Assembly: GCA_029582265.1 (NCBI GenBank) | Contig: CM055819.1 | Span: 36,845,384-36,909,383, forward strand | DNA length: 64,000 nucleotides | From: Zoroaster sp. YZ-2022 | Lineage: Eukaryota; Echinodermata; Asteroidea; Forcipulatida; Zoroasteridae | Reading direction: 5' to 3' | Shown here: positions 1 to 12,716 of the stretch, piece by piece | Layout: every line of letters starts with the position of its first letter | Numbering within the stretch: the stretch's first letter is position 1 | Notes under the pieces: model-generated | Told to the model about the DNA's origin: nothing | What the model saw: the letters and a program-made list of their open reading frames with translations, nothing else | The model's database searches: none | Translations under genes and position numbers: made by a program

Positions 1-2600
1 TTGACAAATTCACGATGGATATCCATGGAATCGTTTGAAAGTTCCTGAAGGTCTGTTACATGCACTGTCAACCATCTGGCGTAATGGTAATGGTCCATGG
101 CAAACATCCACGGAATGATCGCCGTGAGAGTCTCCACATAGAGCGTGTAGTTGGCTTCCCGTTGTGATCTTATGAATGCCAAGAGAAGACACTCCAACTG
201 CAGGACTTTATTCCAGTAGCAAAACTGGGGGTACTTTGTAGCCATCTTCTTGCTCCAAAGCTCAAATGATTGTAAATCTTCAGTTTCACATGTTTTCCGG
301 TAGTCATCGTATGCCTTTCGCTGCAGAGCGTACAACGCCGCTACTGTGACTTGGTGTGCCCATTGTGACCTCGATATTTGCGAACCTTTCTGAAGACTAT
401 CTGCTCTTCCCTCTGTTGTTACACCAGCACTGGTCATTACACTTGCCCAACCACTCCCCTCCAGGAAGCTGCCGATCGCTTTCAACAAGGCCATCTCTAC
501 ATGAAGTCCTCCCATCATCACAACAAACTTGTCTTCACCATATATACCTGGCCAAGTCCATTGAATCTTCTTTGCAATTGCATAGAGTGGTTGATCAACG
601 GTCAGAACTGGAACTTGTCCGGGGTTTACTAGTTCTGTCGCCTGCTTGATTAAATTCATTCCATGCTTCACCATTGCCAATGTGTGAGCACTCTCGCGGA
701 ACAGAGGTAGCAGTCCTGTAATTGCAGGAGGCCGAGGAACTTCAACCTGCAGATTTGCCATGTATGCTGACCAGGAGATATTATCTTCACTCTCAAGACC
801 TTCCTTCTCCTGCAGACTTTGTACAAACGAAAGCCACTGACTTTCTTTGTCCTGTATTCCGGAGGACACACTTGGAGTGGATGGACCTTTTGGTTTTCTT
901 GGAATGGGATTATTAGTTGGAAATGCTTCAGGAGGCACATCACTGTAAGATGCAGGAAGGCGGCTATGGTTTTGGAGCGCTGTTTGTTCTCATTCTCAGT
1001 GACATTCTCATGATTTCGAATGCTGCCACTTTTGTCATGTGAAACATGTTGTGTCAGTGATAACGCGGTTCCATGAAATGAACTTTGTGCTGATGCTGAT
1101 GATGGGTTGTGATCTATGTTGTCTAGGTTGCCTGTTGTGAATATTCCACTTCGCAATTTTGTTGGACACACGACGCCGTCATGTTTGTATATTTCTATGA
1201 CTCTGTTGGCCTCATCTGTGGATACTTCCAGTATGCGATCATAGGAAACAGACAAACCATGTTGAAAAAGAACGTCAACGAGATCCCGTTTCCTTGTTTT
1301 GCTATGAATGAGAAGACCCAGGTAAAGTGGCAGTGATGTTTCACGTTTCAAATTGTGACGTACTGCTGTAGTTTCCAACCTTCCTCGTTTCATAGTGTTG
1401 AATGTTACAAGTTGAGTTAAGGATTGCACAGACGCTTACTCCCTTGTTGTTTGCTTTCTGTTTTGTATGTTTGTACCAGCAAGAATCATTTGCATCAACG
1501 CTGCCAATGATGGTGGTGAGTTGTTATATGATTCGTTAACTAGGGATCCATTGAATTGGTATTGCTTTTGCAAAATATCTTTGCGCACAATCTGGGCAGC
1601 TCTCATGAGAATGACCGCGTCGTTGTCAGAGCTTTGTCTACAAGCATGCAATAAAGCTTCACCAATGTCCTCTTTGAATGACAGTACCACTTCATGGTTG
1701 CTCTTATGTGCCTCAAGTTGCGGAAGGTGTCTGAGAAGCTTGTCCTTAAGGTGAGTTGAATTAATCCTCTTTGAGATATCGCCTCCCAGTTGTGCCAGAC
1801 GTTCTGTATAAAGCTTTGTGAGATCGGCTAACTTGAAAGTGTAACTGTCATCTGTACACTTCATTTCTTCCAAATAGGATATCAATTCGGCCAAAGCTAC
1901 TGATTCTGGTGGCATATTTTCACTTGAACTGGCTTCCTCATTCTTTCTTACAAATGATCTGTATCGAGTGTGGAGAACAGTCATGCACTTCTTGTGATAA
2001 ACAGCATCTGATGCCGTCATATCACCTACAGACAATCTAGCCAGGAGTTTTGTATCCCTCAATTCTGTTGCCATCAATCGAACATTGGAATCTACATTTT
2101 TTGTTGCCGCTCTGTGAACTATTTCTTCATTACTGATAATGCTATCACAAAAGAAACATGTGCTAGCGGTACTCTGTTCAACGGATGGAGATTTGAAACT
2201 TGTTCTGAGTCTTTTCTTAACAGGCGAGTAAGTTTCTTCACCAAGTTTAAGGTCTGAACTTTGCTTTCTTTCCCTTGATTCAGCCCTGGCCACACGAGAG
2301 CTGCTGCACTGCACATAACAGTTTTTGTGCCATTTGGCAGCATGCGCAGCTAGGGTTTCTGCAATACCGCAACCATCATCTAGTCGGGAAATGTTTATCC
2401 CGCAAGGCAAGGCACCTAAATCATTCAATGCCTTGAGATTTCGAGCAAGATTCTCGTGAGCGTCTGACACGACTGATTGCTGCCCTTACGTGCATCTCTT
2501 AGTGGTTCATTTTCAGAACGTTCCTGGCAAAGAGCGCAAATGTTCCAGTCTGTTGGCATTGGAATTGTTGACGATGTTTTCTTTGATTTCGACATTGGAT
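1..2600 (-). pseudogene. Family-A (DQPLY family) protein, copy A1, last visible exon of a THAP fusion gene
   Basis: The exon opens after a CAG acceptor at 2601-2603. It encodes an N-terminal Cys/His module (CALCQERSENEP, later AKWHKNCYVQC) and a second one (CFFC ... YHKKC). Next come a helical region, ETSLPLYLGLLIHSKTR, VSYDRILEVS and DNIDHNPSS, then VLTVDQPLY near 580 and GGLHVEMALLKAIG near 500. The order matches a multi-copy uncharacterised protein family I recognise from marine invertebrates. The conserved Asp in DQPLY and His in GGLH suggest a catalytic core, possibly transposase-like, but no function is proven. Lesions are a frameshift near 2465, an in-frame TAA at 1436-1438 and a frameshift near 970. 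The protein runs off the left edge. A2 at 25.7-29.2 kb is a diverged relative. Confidence 0.7.
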
Positions 2601-2648
2601 CTGAAAGAGAAAAAACATAAAAAAAGAAATTATTGGAATGTCATGTGA

Positions 2649-3155
2649 ATGTTCAGTTCCGGCAGAAAGTGTTAAATTTCGCATACAGGGGTATTTTGGG
2701 GCGCTGAATTTCCCAAATTTCTACTGCCTTAGACAAAATTACAAACCCATCAGTAGATTTGAGATGCAACAATTTTCCCTTTATCATAATAATGCTCAAA
2801 TGATTTAACATTATGACATTACCGTACACTGTGCTATTAAAGCAATGAAAACATCGATGTTTGTCTTGGCGGCCATATTGGAATTTAAAATGGCGGCCAT
2901 ACCGTTTGTCAGACATTTCAAATTATTGCATTATTGAACTCAGCATGTCAACATACCCTTGTGTACCAAATTTCAGCGCCACAGGTCATTTAGAACCCAA
3001 GATAGGGATTTTCAACATTTCGTCTTGGCGGCCATATTGGAATTCAAGATGGTGGCCGGTCCATTGGTTAGATCTCTTGGATCCGCCAATTTTTGAAATC
3101 AGCGCCCCAAAATACCCCTGTATGCGAAATTTCACACTTTCTGCCGGAAATGAAC
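2649..3155. mobile_element. MITE-like element with ~62-bp terminal inverted repeats
   Basis: The left end (about 2649-2711) and the reverse complement of the right end (about 3094-3155) agree almost base for base, both containing CCGGCAGAAAGTG and CATACAGGGGTATTTTGGGG. Two internal direct copies of TGGCGGCCATATTGGAATT lie at about 2869 and 3028. It sits inside an intron of the THAP gene and contains no credible gene. Confidence 0.75.
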
Positions 3156-3193
3156 ATCTTTTTCACATATCAGCCCCACTATATCAGAGCTAC

Positions 3194-5257
3194 CATCAGA
3201 AGCTGTTGCACTTGAATGCACAGGGGAATTGTCAGAGTTTGATATTTGTGGGGGGTGTGATTTACTGTTTGGAGATGTATTTACAGAAATACTGTAAGTA
3301 TGATCTGCAAATACGCTGTCCTTCATAGCACTAGTGTCTTCAGGCTGCAGATCGCATGACACCCGTCGTTCATCGGTTTGCGTTCCTTGAATGCACATTG
3401 AAGTGAAAGACAATTCCGTTTGGCTTGCTTGGGTGGAAACTTCTGGTCGTACAAGGCCCTGCAAATAAGTATATAAAATGTAATTTAGTTTTGATTTCAA
3501 AATGACTTTTTCTCATGAAATGTTTTTCAAACTGGGTCAGACAATTTTGTGTTATGGTCGTAGTAATTCCCTCATGATTTTTGAAAGGAAAGTCACTTGA
3601 TCATAATTGTAAAATTGTTTTAAAGTGTATGAGATCATATGCTTTTTAAATTTCAAATGTCGGGACAGTACCTCAATCCAATGGAGCTGGTCAAAAATGG
3701 GGAAAACAATATTCAAATAGCAAACAGATTGAAATGTACCTTTTTGTACTGAACCCTTCTCCTCTTCTGTCTGGAAGGACGAGGCTTCTGCACGCAGGCG
3801 GGAGATGAACTCTCAGAATCCGACAACTGCATTGAAGAAATAATGACAAAACTTGTTAGACTTATTGGATCACCGAAAATGTACCATTAATATTTCCTAC
3901 ACTCATTCTCAGAAAAATAACACAGATTATTATTATTTATAACACCTGTTTTAAATATAGCAAACCAGATGTCAGTGCCTCTTTAAGATCTTTTTTTATA
4001 TAGCTGTTATCTTGTTTTTCTTTCATTCAAAGCAATATAACCAAACCGAGAGCCAGAAGGGCATTGATGGTAATAAATCACATAACATAAAAGGAACCAT
4101 TATTCCTTCCAGCCTCAGTTTGGTTGCATTGCTTTGAATGGTAGAAAGATGGCTGCATCCGCATTGCTTGATTAAAAACGTGTGAGGGTACTCTCATTTT
4201 AATGTAGGCCTAGGGCGGCAATATGCTTATTTCCAGAATCGAGAAAAAAGTTCCTTCTGAAAAATACATAATCAATTAAAAAAAGGACACATTAAAAAAT
4301 TATGTTTATAGGCCTAGTACAAATTCAGCACAATGCATATTTTGAGCAAACGTTTTCATGGGAAAAAAATACAGAAACAAAAACAACTCTTTGCATGTTG
4401 AAGGCAAATTTTGAATAACAATTGTTGACTTTTTATCAACAAAAGGTTTAGCATTTTGCTATGTGAGACAAGGGAAATCAAGCACTGGGTGTTCACTGTA
4501 CTTACATTGGTGTTCATGATGTTTGAACCATCATCAGCATGTTGTACACCACTTGAACTCGTTAAAGTAGACGGCTGCTGGATTAGATCGTCAGTTTCTT
4601 TGGGAATGGATGGACATGAGGTATCTGTTGCTAGCAGTTTATCAACAATCTGAAAATAGAATTTAATAAAGGACCATCATTACAGCTCACATTCAATCGA
4701 TCCAGGCATGATATTCGACCCTTGAAAAAAGTAGGATTTTTCAAAACTGGGGCATTAGTGGGGGCATTCCACTGTGGATCAAAATTTTCCAACGTAAAAC
4801 AACGTTAAAAATAAAAAAAGGGGCAAAAAAAGAAAAAAAAATAGGCCTAAGCCTACTTCACTTGAGTTTTTAATATGACAACAAAATAATTCTTTAAAAA
4901 TTCAATCTTACATCTCTCTTCTTAGCCGATTCAAGTCTCCTTTCTGTGGACTTTCGACTTCGCTTTGAAGGAAAATATTGTAGGCACGGCATCCTGTCGA
5001 AGTTTCTTGCACCTTGGGGTATACCCAAGAACTGCCTGTCGATTTTCCTCGAAGCAATCTGGCTCGAAGTGCTCTTCACAAACAATGAACACTTGATTTG
5101 GCACAAAGGTTTTGATGTCAAATTTCGCATTTTTGATATTGTGCAGCCATTTCTTACAAATTTCTGGACGTTTTTGGGGATCCAGTATCTGAAAGAAGCT
5201 CAGGCGTTTCCGTGAATTTGGTTTATTTGAGCAGCCAAAAGCTTGACAAATCGTCAT
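3194..5257 (-). CDS. THAP zinc-finger protein, four 5' exons, probably spliced to family-A exon
   Basis: Exon 1 (5257-4912) starts MTICQAFGC and has the THAP pattern: paired Cys, a central Trp (KKWLHNI), VCEEHFEPDCF, and a DAVPTIF tail. THAP domains bind DNA and are common in animal transposases and their domesticated relatives. Exons 2 (4649-4506), 3 (3826-3740) and 4 (3458-3194) have GT-AG borders and consistent phases. Exon 4 ends in phase 1, which fits the acceptor at 2600 of the family-A exon, so a THAP to family-A fusion is likely. Exon 4 is Ser/Thr/Gln rich (STQASQTE), as in other THAP proteins. One extra T in the T4 run near 4975 breaks the frame in exon 1; it may be a mutation or an assembly error. 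The exon-4 donor (GTAGCT) is weak. Confidence 0.7.
4021..4143. repeat. Small foldback repeat in THAP intron
   Basis: The segment beginning ATTCAAAGCAATATAACCAA near 4024 is matched in reverse complement by the segment ending near 4141. The arms are about 37 bp with a short spacer. It lies in the intron between THAP exons 2 and 3. Confidence 0.65.
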
Positions 5258-5698
5258 GATTTCGAGACCGTGTACCAAGCACGGTCGGTGGATCGAGTGT
5301 GAGCGAGACGTGGCATGCACGCAGTCAGGTAACACTATTTACCAATGGTAAGCACAGCCTATGTATGCGTCAGGGTACAATACCCCGTGTTGTGTTTATC
5401 GCTATGGGTTACGTGTACAATGCGGGCTCCCTGTGCTAGCGTACACATACAGCTAAAAAGCACGCTCGGGTTGTTGGTGCAGTCATTACGTCACAATGTC
5501 CCGGATGAATAGACATCGCGCAACAAAATGGCGCACGGCGTGGCAAGCGATTTTTAATAAAATCATCATTTTCTGCAATTGCAACAACCGATCATAAAAA
5601 AATAAAAAGACAGTCTCCTTGAAACATCACACCCTTCACATAATTTTATTTCAAAACTGGGGTGATGTTTCCCTTTAAGCTTCTCCTGGCTGGCTGGC
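5258..5698. other. Possible promoter side of THAP gene, no gene seen
   Basis: This interval lies upstream of the THAP start codon on the minus strand. It is locally richer in CG dinucleotides than its surroundings, which would fit a promoter region, but I can point to no defined element. Confidence 0.3.
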
Positions 5699-7330
5699 TA
5701 TGGTCTAGAATTAGGGTTGTTTACAATTACCGATTCTTGTTTTGTTTAATGGCATGTCTTTGCAAGGGCTACATAAGGGTTTTTCGATAAAATTATTTGT
5801 ACTCGCATTTTGCCATGTTAAGTCCTCCATATCATCATCCCCTGATAGCAGGGACCATTGGTGATCTATCACATCATCAAAAGCTGGAGTATAACTCTCA
5901 CGATCTTCAAAAAGCACTCTGGCCAGAAGTCCATTTGGGTGTTCAGGGGTGGCTTTGTCAAGTTGAGGTGGGGGAAGTGTCTTCTTCAGGCGAAGGCTGG
6001 ATTAGTCCGGTCGAAGTGGTGGAGCTGTCATTCGATGGTAAGGGATTGATTGGTCCGGTCGGGGTGGTGCAAGCGGCATTCTGTGGTGAGGGATTGTTTC
6101 ATCAGGTTGGTGTGGTGGAAGTGTCTTTCTGTGTTGATGGATGATTTGGTCAGATCGAGGTGGTGGAGGCATTTTTAAGTGTCGAGGGTAGGTTTGGTTT
6201 GGCTGGGGTGGTAGAAGTATCATTTCGTTGTGAGGGATGGATTGGTCAGATCGAGGTGGTGGAAGTGTCATTTCGTTGTCAGGTTTAGGTGTCTGTTGAT
6301 GGTGAGCGATGACCTGGTGGTACAGATGCCGCCTTGAAAACAATGTTGAATCGATTATGCTCAAAGTAAGGTATGTGGTTGGTTTCATCTTTGTTTAAGT
6401 GGGCTTTGAAATCTTCAGGAATGCCATGAGGATCTTTTGCACCTGTACCAACAAGTTCACATGCTGTTCGAATGAGACGAAGACCAGCTGGCTTTTGGCA
6501 GTTCCACTTTGAAAATTCTGGAAGGGCCTCCATCCCTATACGGCCAGTGATTTCAGCAACTTCATCCTCCCAAAGATTCAAGCCAACCTTCGTTCGCTCT
6601 GCGAGGCCAAGCAGGAAGTGTTTGCCGCAGTAGAAGTCATTTATTTTAGACAGCCTTGTGATGGCATCTGCAGAGAGGTCTGTGTAACCTGGGAGGAGAT
6701 TTTTCTTCAAGACTTCTTATCTCCAAGTTTCTATTTGATCTACCCATGAGCGAGACATGGGTTCTCTATCCCCCATTGTGTTTTTTATGTTGAATAGCAT
6801 TTTGTATTCCTTGGAACCCTCTGCTTCCTCAGTTTCAAGAAGTGATGCCAGCTCCTTAAAGAAATCTTTTGTGACATCAACCTGGGAAATTGTGTCCCCA
6901 TGTACTGTCTCCACAATGCCAGCTGATAAGCTCTCTGTATCCGTTGCAACTTGCTAGTTCCATCCATATGCAGTGTTGCATTGTGAGTGCATTTGCCACT
7001 TGCTTTTTCGACAAGATGTCGGCCTCTAGAGCCATTAATTTGACAAGTGTTTCTTTTGGAAGGCGGCCGAATTCCAAACCGCCAAGATTTTGCAGTACAC
7101 TTACAATCAACGCAGACACATGTTTAGTACCCACATTCCTACTTAGAAAATCATACAAGTCTAATTGCATCAATGTATTTTCCATTCACAAATGTAGAAA
7201 CACTGGGTTGGCTTATGGCTTCCTGGAGTTGACATTCCAAATCATGATTTTGTAATGACAATGAATTTACCTCTTCTAGCAAGTTGCTTATTTGCTTGTC
7301 TTTGTATTCTTGGAGAGGGTTGGCTTTGTT
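5699..7330 (-). pseudogene. Family-B DDE-like protein, decayed copy B1
   Basis: Read on the minus strand, a coiled coil (near 7300-7210) is followed by a helical block, an HMDGTSK motif near 6970, IKNTMGDREPM near 6770, a helical segment with an FxxGKHFLLGLA motif near 6630, and NRFNIVFKAAS near 6330. The two Asp motifs (DGTSK and MGDR) also occur in B3 (TDETPK and MSDR), so they are the best candidates for catalytic acidic residues of an RNase H-like transposase; this is inference. The tail is a 16-residue Pro-rich tandem repeat of about six units, ending at a TAA where B2 has CAA. Several frameshifts and a stop near 6717 make it non-functional. A piece of LINE C-terminal sequence lies at 5699-5737. 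The coiled coil joins piggyBac sequence near 7330. Confidence 0.65.
5980..6290 (-). repeat. 48-bp coding minisatellite, about 6 units
   Basis: Each unit encodes 16 residues of the form MTLPPPxPDQSIPHHx. B2 has twice as many units, so this is a variable-number coding repeat in family-B elements. Confidence 0.8.
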
Positions 7331-8706
7331 TTTGTACCACCAAACACGGAGGCTTGACAATTTCACGGTAACCATCACCTGCCCTGCCGTTACGGTCACG
7401 AATCCTCTTGTTGATCGTGTCACAGCTGCCAACACTGGTAAGAAGATTGACAAGCTTTTTGTCGTACCAGGAGATACATAGCAAGCCTGCCTTGGAGTGA
7501 AACACTGGCGGATCTCCTTTCTTCAGCTTGTTTCTCTTGGGATTCGCGGCTTCCGGCATACCCTTGCTTAGGTACTTTACTGTTCCGCAGCAACCGAATC
7601 CACGTTTCATTAGTTCTTTGTAGAGTGCTGGGGATGTGTAGTAGTTATCGCAATATATGATATGTCCTTTATCCTCTAACCCTTGTATGAGTTCGAGAAT
7701 TACATGTCCACTTACATACAGTTCTGAGGGATGGTCAGTGGCTGGATCGAGTTGGTGTTGTATAGGGAGGATGGGATACTCCTGACGACCGGTGTACAAT
7801 TTCCATGCAGCCGTATACCCCGTTGCTGATTCATTTAGCGACCACGCTTTCATTCCCCATTTCACTGGTTTTTTGGGCATATACTGAACAAAACTGAGTC
7901 GTCCTTTGAAGCTTAGCATGCTTTCATCTGGAGAAAGGTTTTGGCGTGGGTTGTAGACGGAACTAAACGTTGGCACGACGAGGTCAAGAAATGGTTGAAG
8001 TTTCACGAGCTTGCTCCTTGTTGCCTGGGGAAGTTGGGCTTCAGGGGACTGATTGTTGGGCAGATGAAGAAATTTCAAGATGAGTTGAAATCGGTTGCGG
8101 GGCATGACGGAGGAATAAAATGGGTTGAGCAAAACTTCGCTTCGTGACCAGTACATGTGGTATTGCGGCAATCTATTTATCCCCATGGCAATTATTATTG
8201 CAACAAATGCCTTCATCTCTGCCTCACTGGTTGGAATGCTGGCCCATTGGTAAGCTCCTGGCTTTGCATACCTGTTGACAAGGAGATCCCATACTGTTGC
8301 TGAAAAGTACAGCATGTATATCTGTACTGCAGAAAATCCCACGAAGTTTCCTGTAGGTCCTGGATCTCCAGTATGGTTAGGGTTCGAAATCTTCCGTTTC
8401 ATCCCATCCTGTGCGGAAATTGGGTGTGTTCTTTTTCCCGCTTTCCGACCGTGACCACGAACTGTGCCTCCCCCTCGACCGACACCGGTGACCGGAGGCC
8501 CGGCATGTCCAACGGCACAGCGCACACGTCGGGCCGCTGTAGAAACTCCACTTGTACCGGGTACATCGCTGTCATCCGACGACACTGACATAGAAGAAAC
8601 TTTCCTCCGAATCTTGACTAGCTTCTTCATTAGAACTTTCTGAATCCATTTCAGAGCCACTATCAGTAAATAACTCTGCTAATATTTGTGCGTCACGATC
8701 TGCCAT
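7331..8706 (-). pseudogene. piggyBac-type transposase, 3'-truncated
   Basis: The minus-strand protein starts at the ATG at 8706 with an acidic N-terminus (MADRDAQILAELF), shifts frame near 8600, then reads through the transposase core. Recognisable piggyBac features are LSPDESMLSFKGR (first catalytic Asp), YMPKKPVKWGMK, and YCDNYYTSP (second Asp). The sequence stops being piggyBac-like just after REIVKP, where functional members continue into a conserved motif with the third Asp and a Cys-rich tail. Both are missing because the reading runs into the coiled coil of family-B copy B1. Cut-and-paste activity at TTAA is expected for the family, but this copy cannot be active. Confidence 0.85.
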
Positions 8707-9849
8707 TCTGGTGAAATTTTGTCAAAACTCGGAAGAAAAATTGTTGCACGGTGTTGTTCTCGAAAAATCGCAATGGTAACCCCATGTGTCGTATACCTTT
8801 TTTATAAAGCTGTGTCAATCAACTTTTGGCTATACAGAAAACAGAGGGCACCAAACAAATATAATAGAGCGTCTTGAAAAGTGTGACTCTCTCGTGTTGA
8901 GTAAACTCGACATTGGTATGTAGATTGCAGGACAGACAGGGAGATGATTCTACTCTTCTTGATGATACACCTCTACCTCGTCGAAAATAAAGAGCGTCTT
9001 TTTATACTTGGTTCAGATGCACTCACAGGTGTAGTCATAAAATTTGAGTACATGTAATCAGTGTAGAATCCTGATACTATAAATGTGTATCTACTGTGCA
9101 TGTACAATTAACTGGGTTTTTCTTTGAAAAAAGAAAAAAGATTTCAGACGGAAGTAAATAACATCAATTGATAGTTGTTTATATATTTAAATTTCTTTTA
9201 TTTCACATGGTTAGAAAATGTTGTACTTGCACACTACTTTTGCATTTTAAGTTATGTGTGCAGCTCAACCAATGATGAAAACAATAATGGACTTCATAAT
9301 GTATCATTACAGCACATTTTCAAAACAATTTAAACCGTAAAAAAAAAAAAAAGTTAAAGATGCATCGTCCAATTTCGGATAATATGATTAAACAATAAAT
9401 GTTCACAAGTGGACGAATTTAGAAAGGTTACATGTTTGTGTATCGAAAAATATACAAAATTAAAATACTGTAAGATACACAAACTTTTGTTTTAAACGGG
9501 ATTAATCTTACTGATTGCCAATTAGAAGTGTTTGCAAGCTAATGAATATTTATAACTCTTGTGACACTAGTCGTTTCGTACATATAGAGCATAGCTTGTA
9601 AAAAAGTAAAACAAATTCAGATGCTGGACGGCAACAACATGCAAATTATAAGATGTCATAAATTTAAGGATTAAAAAGCTGACCTAGCCTTTTGATGTTT
9701 TTTGTGAATTTGATAAAAAAACTACGAAATTTTTTTTTTAATACTCGGCAATTTTGGGCAGTGTATCGACCTGATACGCTAGCTTGTGCATGGGGAGAAC
9801 CCTGAATGTACATGGAATATGAAAATGACTTGAACTTTAAAGTAATTTA
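8707..9849. other. AT-rich spacer, nothing recognised
   Basis: I found no convincing exon, inverted repeat or LINE/SINE tail. It holds poly-A/T runs, such as the one near 9341. Confidence 0.5.
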
Positions 9850-12305
9850 TTACTTTTGCAGATCCTTACGAAGTGCCTTTGCAGCTTTTTTGGAAACATT
9901 TCCACCCGTTGCTTTCTTTAGATTTAAGTACACATTTACAAAGGCTTTAGTTCTAATTTTGACCCACTTCTTTAAAATCATATCGAGCAGTTTTGTTGAA
10001 TTAGTTCCTGTTATTTTGCCTTGGGTCAAAGTGCACCAGTAGTTTTGAACTCTCGTATTTGAAAGGAGCCTATCAATTAAAATACTTTGTATATTTACTC
10101 CAGGGAACTTATCTAGATTGTCTGTGGTTAAAAAGGCCCTTGTCACACTTTCCATACTACGAAAAAGTAGATATACACTATCCGACACATGAAACAACCC
10201 CCCTCTGTTTTGAATGTCAATCCATTGGTTGGTATATTCTAAAAAGGTCTTGGCAGTATTAGAGGTACACACTTGCCATGTTCTCAAAAATTTACAATAA
10301 GCAACAGCTGTTATGTTTGTAAGTTTCTGATATCGTTTGTTTAAAGAGTATGGAATATAGCCTGCCACATACCGGATTACCTGTTCTTCATCTTTAGATA
10401 TAGCTTTTATTTCCGATATTTCGTTTTTCTCTGGCATGTCCGTGGTGTTTCTATCATTCATAATTAGATGTAAAACAGACTGTAATAAATATTGATATAC
10501 CATAAGTACATGCTGGCCATTGTCGTTGAAGTTTGAAGATGTAAGAAATTCATTCCATTTGTCTTGACTGCTAAGTTTATATTTATGAAATGCTCTCCAT
10601 ACCATTTAATTCCCTTCTGGCCTAAGGTTTTTGGAGTCGCCTGCAGTAACTATAAGCCAAAGGGCACTTACTGTCGCAATACAAAAGTCAGTAAACTGTT
10701 CTGCATCACCACCCTCACTTAAAATGATCAGTCTCGTGACCAATGTCATCATGCTGATTGCGAGAGGGTAGCTGCCTAGAAGTATTGGGTGCTCTTTCAT
10801 CAGACCAAAACTCTGTTTGAAGTATCCTGTTGCTCTCTGGCAGGCATCCTCCTTGGTGAATTTGGCTTCAGGACGTTTTATTGCTGAAACAAAGAAAGCG
10901 AGAGAAATAAATTAAAATAGTTATGACTGCATTAAACCTCTGAAAATGGCAAAGAAAAGTGGACAATCTTTGGTGTGTACATTGTAAATGTAATGGTCAA
11001 TTGCAGATTCAAAATCTTTGTGAGAGAACTAAAAGGATGTATGACGCAAAAATAATAGGTCAGTGGTCACATCATGGTGATATTACCGACTTGAAATAAA
11101 TTAATAGGCAGTGAAATAATAAGGCCAGGCAGTAAAAAAATGTTGCATGTGTATGAATGATTATTTTACTGATTTATAAAATACATGTACTGAATAAGAT
11201 ACATGTAGACCACAATTTCAATAGTCTTCATTAATAAAATGCTTAGGGTCACTGTCGAGGAACAAGTTTTACTCATGTACCTGTCTTGTTGTTTTCTTTG
11301 TTGTTCCCGTTCTCGCTGATTCCTTTGAAGCAGGATTCTTGGAAGTGGCCGTCTTCTTGGCTGCTTTCTGGGGCTTGTTTTGGTCGGGAATGGGGTTAGT
11401 TGCAGAAGTACCATCAGTTGCTGGGACAGTAGTGGTAGGTTCGGTGGTAGCAGAAATGGAAGCAGTTGATGGGCATACTGTTAAAAAGAAAATATAAAAC
11501 ATAATGCATAATGGGTGATCATCTGACAATTTCTGAATGGAAATCCTTGAACTTGTAAACAGTGACTTATAACATGATGGTTACATTGAAATTTGCATGA
11601 ATGGATTGCCCATATCCTAGGCATACAGAAACATACCAATCCAAACATGGACACTCGCTCCTTATTAATTTTATGGTGAAAACCTTCAAACCAAAATCAA
11701 TCAAATGGGAAAACATTTGAGAAAAATACAATTAATTTGTGTGTGGCAAAACTAAAAATATATGCTGATAAAATACAACTTCATGCCGACTTATTTTAGA
11801 ACTTAAATTTAGTAATTTCCACAATTAACTTTAGGCTATAAACAAGTTTAATTTGCAAATAGAAAAAAAATCAAACTAAAAAGCAACAAAATCAAGTAAA
11901 AAGGCTAGGCTATTTTTTTTTAAATATATTTTCTTTTGAATGAAATGTTTTTTAACATCATTTTGGAAAGAAACAAACGAACAATATATAGGCCTACCTG
12001 TAGAGCCGATTGATCCAGAAGATGATGCTGGACGGCAATGATCACAAACCCAAGAATATTCGGGAATTGTGTCGACATGAAGTCCGGCACATTCGTAATG
12101 CCACCAGATGACCGTGCAATATTCATCATCACATGCGATCATATTCGTTGTTGATGGCTTTCCACATATGCAAAACTGGCGGGCCATCATCCTCTGAATT
12201 GTCACTACCATCTGACAATTCATTTGGGTTCAGATCTTCAGAGAAATCGCTAAAATCACTCAAATCTGACCCAGTTACAAAGTCATCTTTTCCATACGAC
12301 GCCAT
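9850..12305 (-). pseudogene. Family-E PHD-finger protein, three exons
   Basis: Exon 1 (12305-11998) begins with an acidic Ser/Asp-rich stretch (MASYGKDDF) and, after a one-base frameshift near 12190, encodes a PHD finger: FCICGKP, MIACDDEYC, WWHYECAGL, WVCDHC. PHD fingers commonly read histone H3 tails. Exon 2 (11477-11281) is a Thr/Pro/Lys-rich linker. Exon 3 (10883-9850) carries the rest, including VIRYVAGYIP, NRGGLFHVSD and a C-terminal basic segment ending KALRKDLQK. The borders are GT-AG. An in-frame TAA lies at 10606-10608 within exon 3. I recognise the exon-3 pattern as a repeated uncharacterised invertebrate family, plausibly transposon-borne. Its enzymatic role is unknown. Confidence 0.65.
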
Positions 12306-12716
12306 CTTGAAGGATACCGATGCCACGCAACTAGCCGAATGCGCACGCGCAATGCGCTGAACAATGACGTCATCATCTCGGACAACGTCTGGGCTCAGCT
12401 CGGGCGCGCTAAGTAGATTACCGAAAAGTGCCAGTGGATGTTTACGACCACTGTTTTTATGACCGCGGCAGCCTACTTTGTCCTTTTGATGTAGGACTCA
12501 TTCGAACTCCATGTATTTCCTTCCTCCATGGATAAGCAATGTGTTTTCCTCTTGGTTCAGTGTCCAAATAAGTGGTTTATAGTCAGTCAATAACACTATC
12601 ACAATAATAAAGTTTGTAGTATCCACGACAGATGTAAACAAACAGGAAGCTTGATATGATGATTGATTCACCAATGTTCGTAGATAACATGCGACTCGAT
12701 AAAAACATGTCTGACG
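12306..12716. other. Spacer between PHD gene and integrase
   Basis: The part nearest 12306-12420 is CG-rich and could hold the PHD-gene promoter. No coding signal or repeat was recognised in the remainder. Confidence 0.35.

Noticed and set aside
5675..5690. 15-bp match between 5675 and 38390 as evidence of a longer B1/B2 duplication
   Set aside because: No similarity extends on the left side of either copy, and a match this short can arise by chance in 64 kb.
5797..6144. Plus-strand ORFs over the Pro-rich minisatellite (also 39442-40155)
   Set aside because: They are antisense shadows of the 48-bp repeat, whose minus-strand reading continues the family-B protein.
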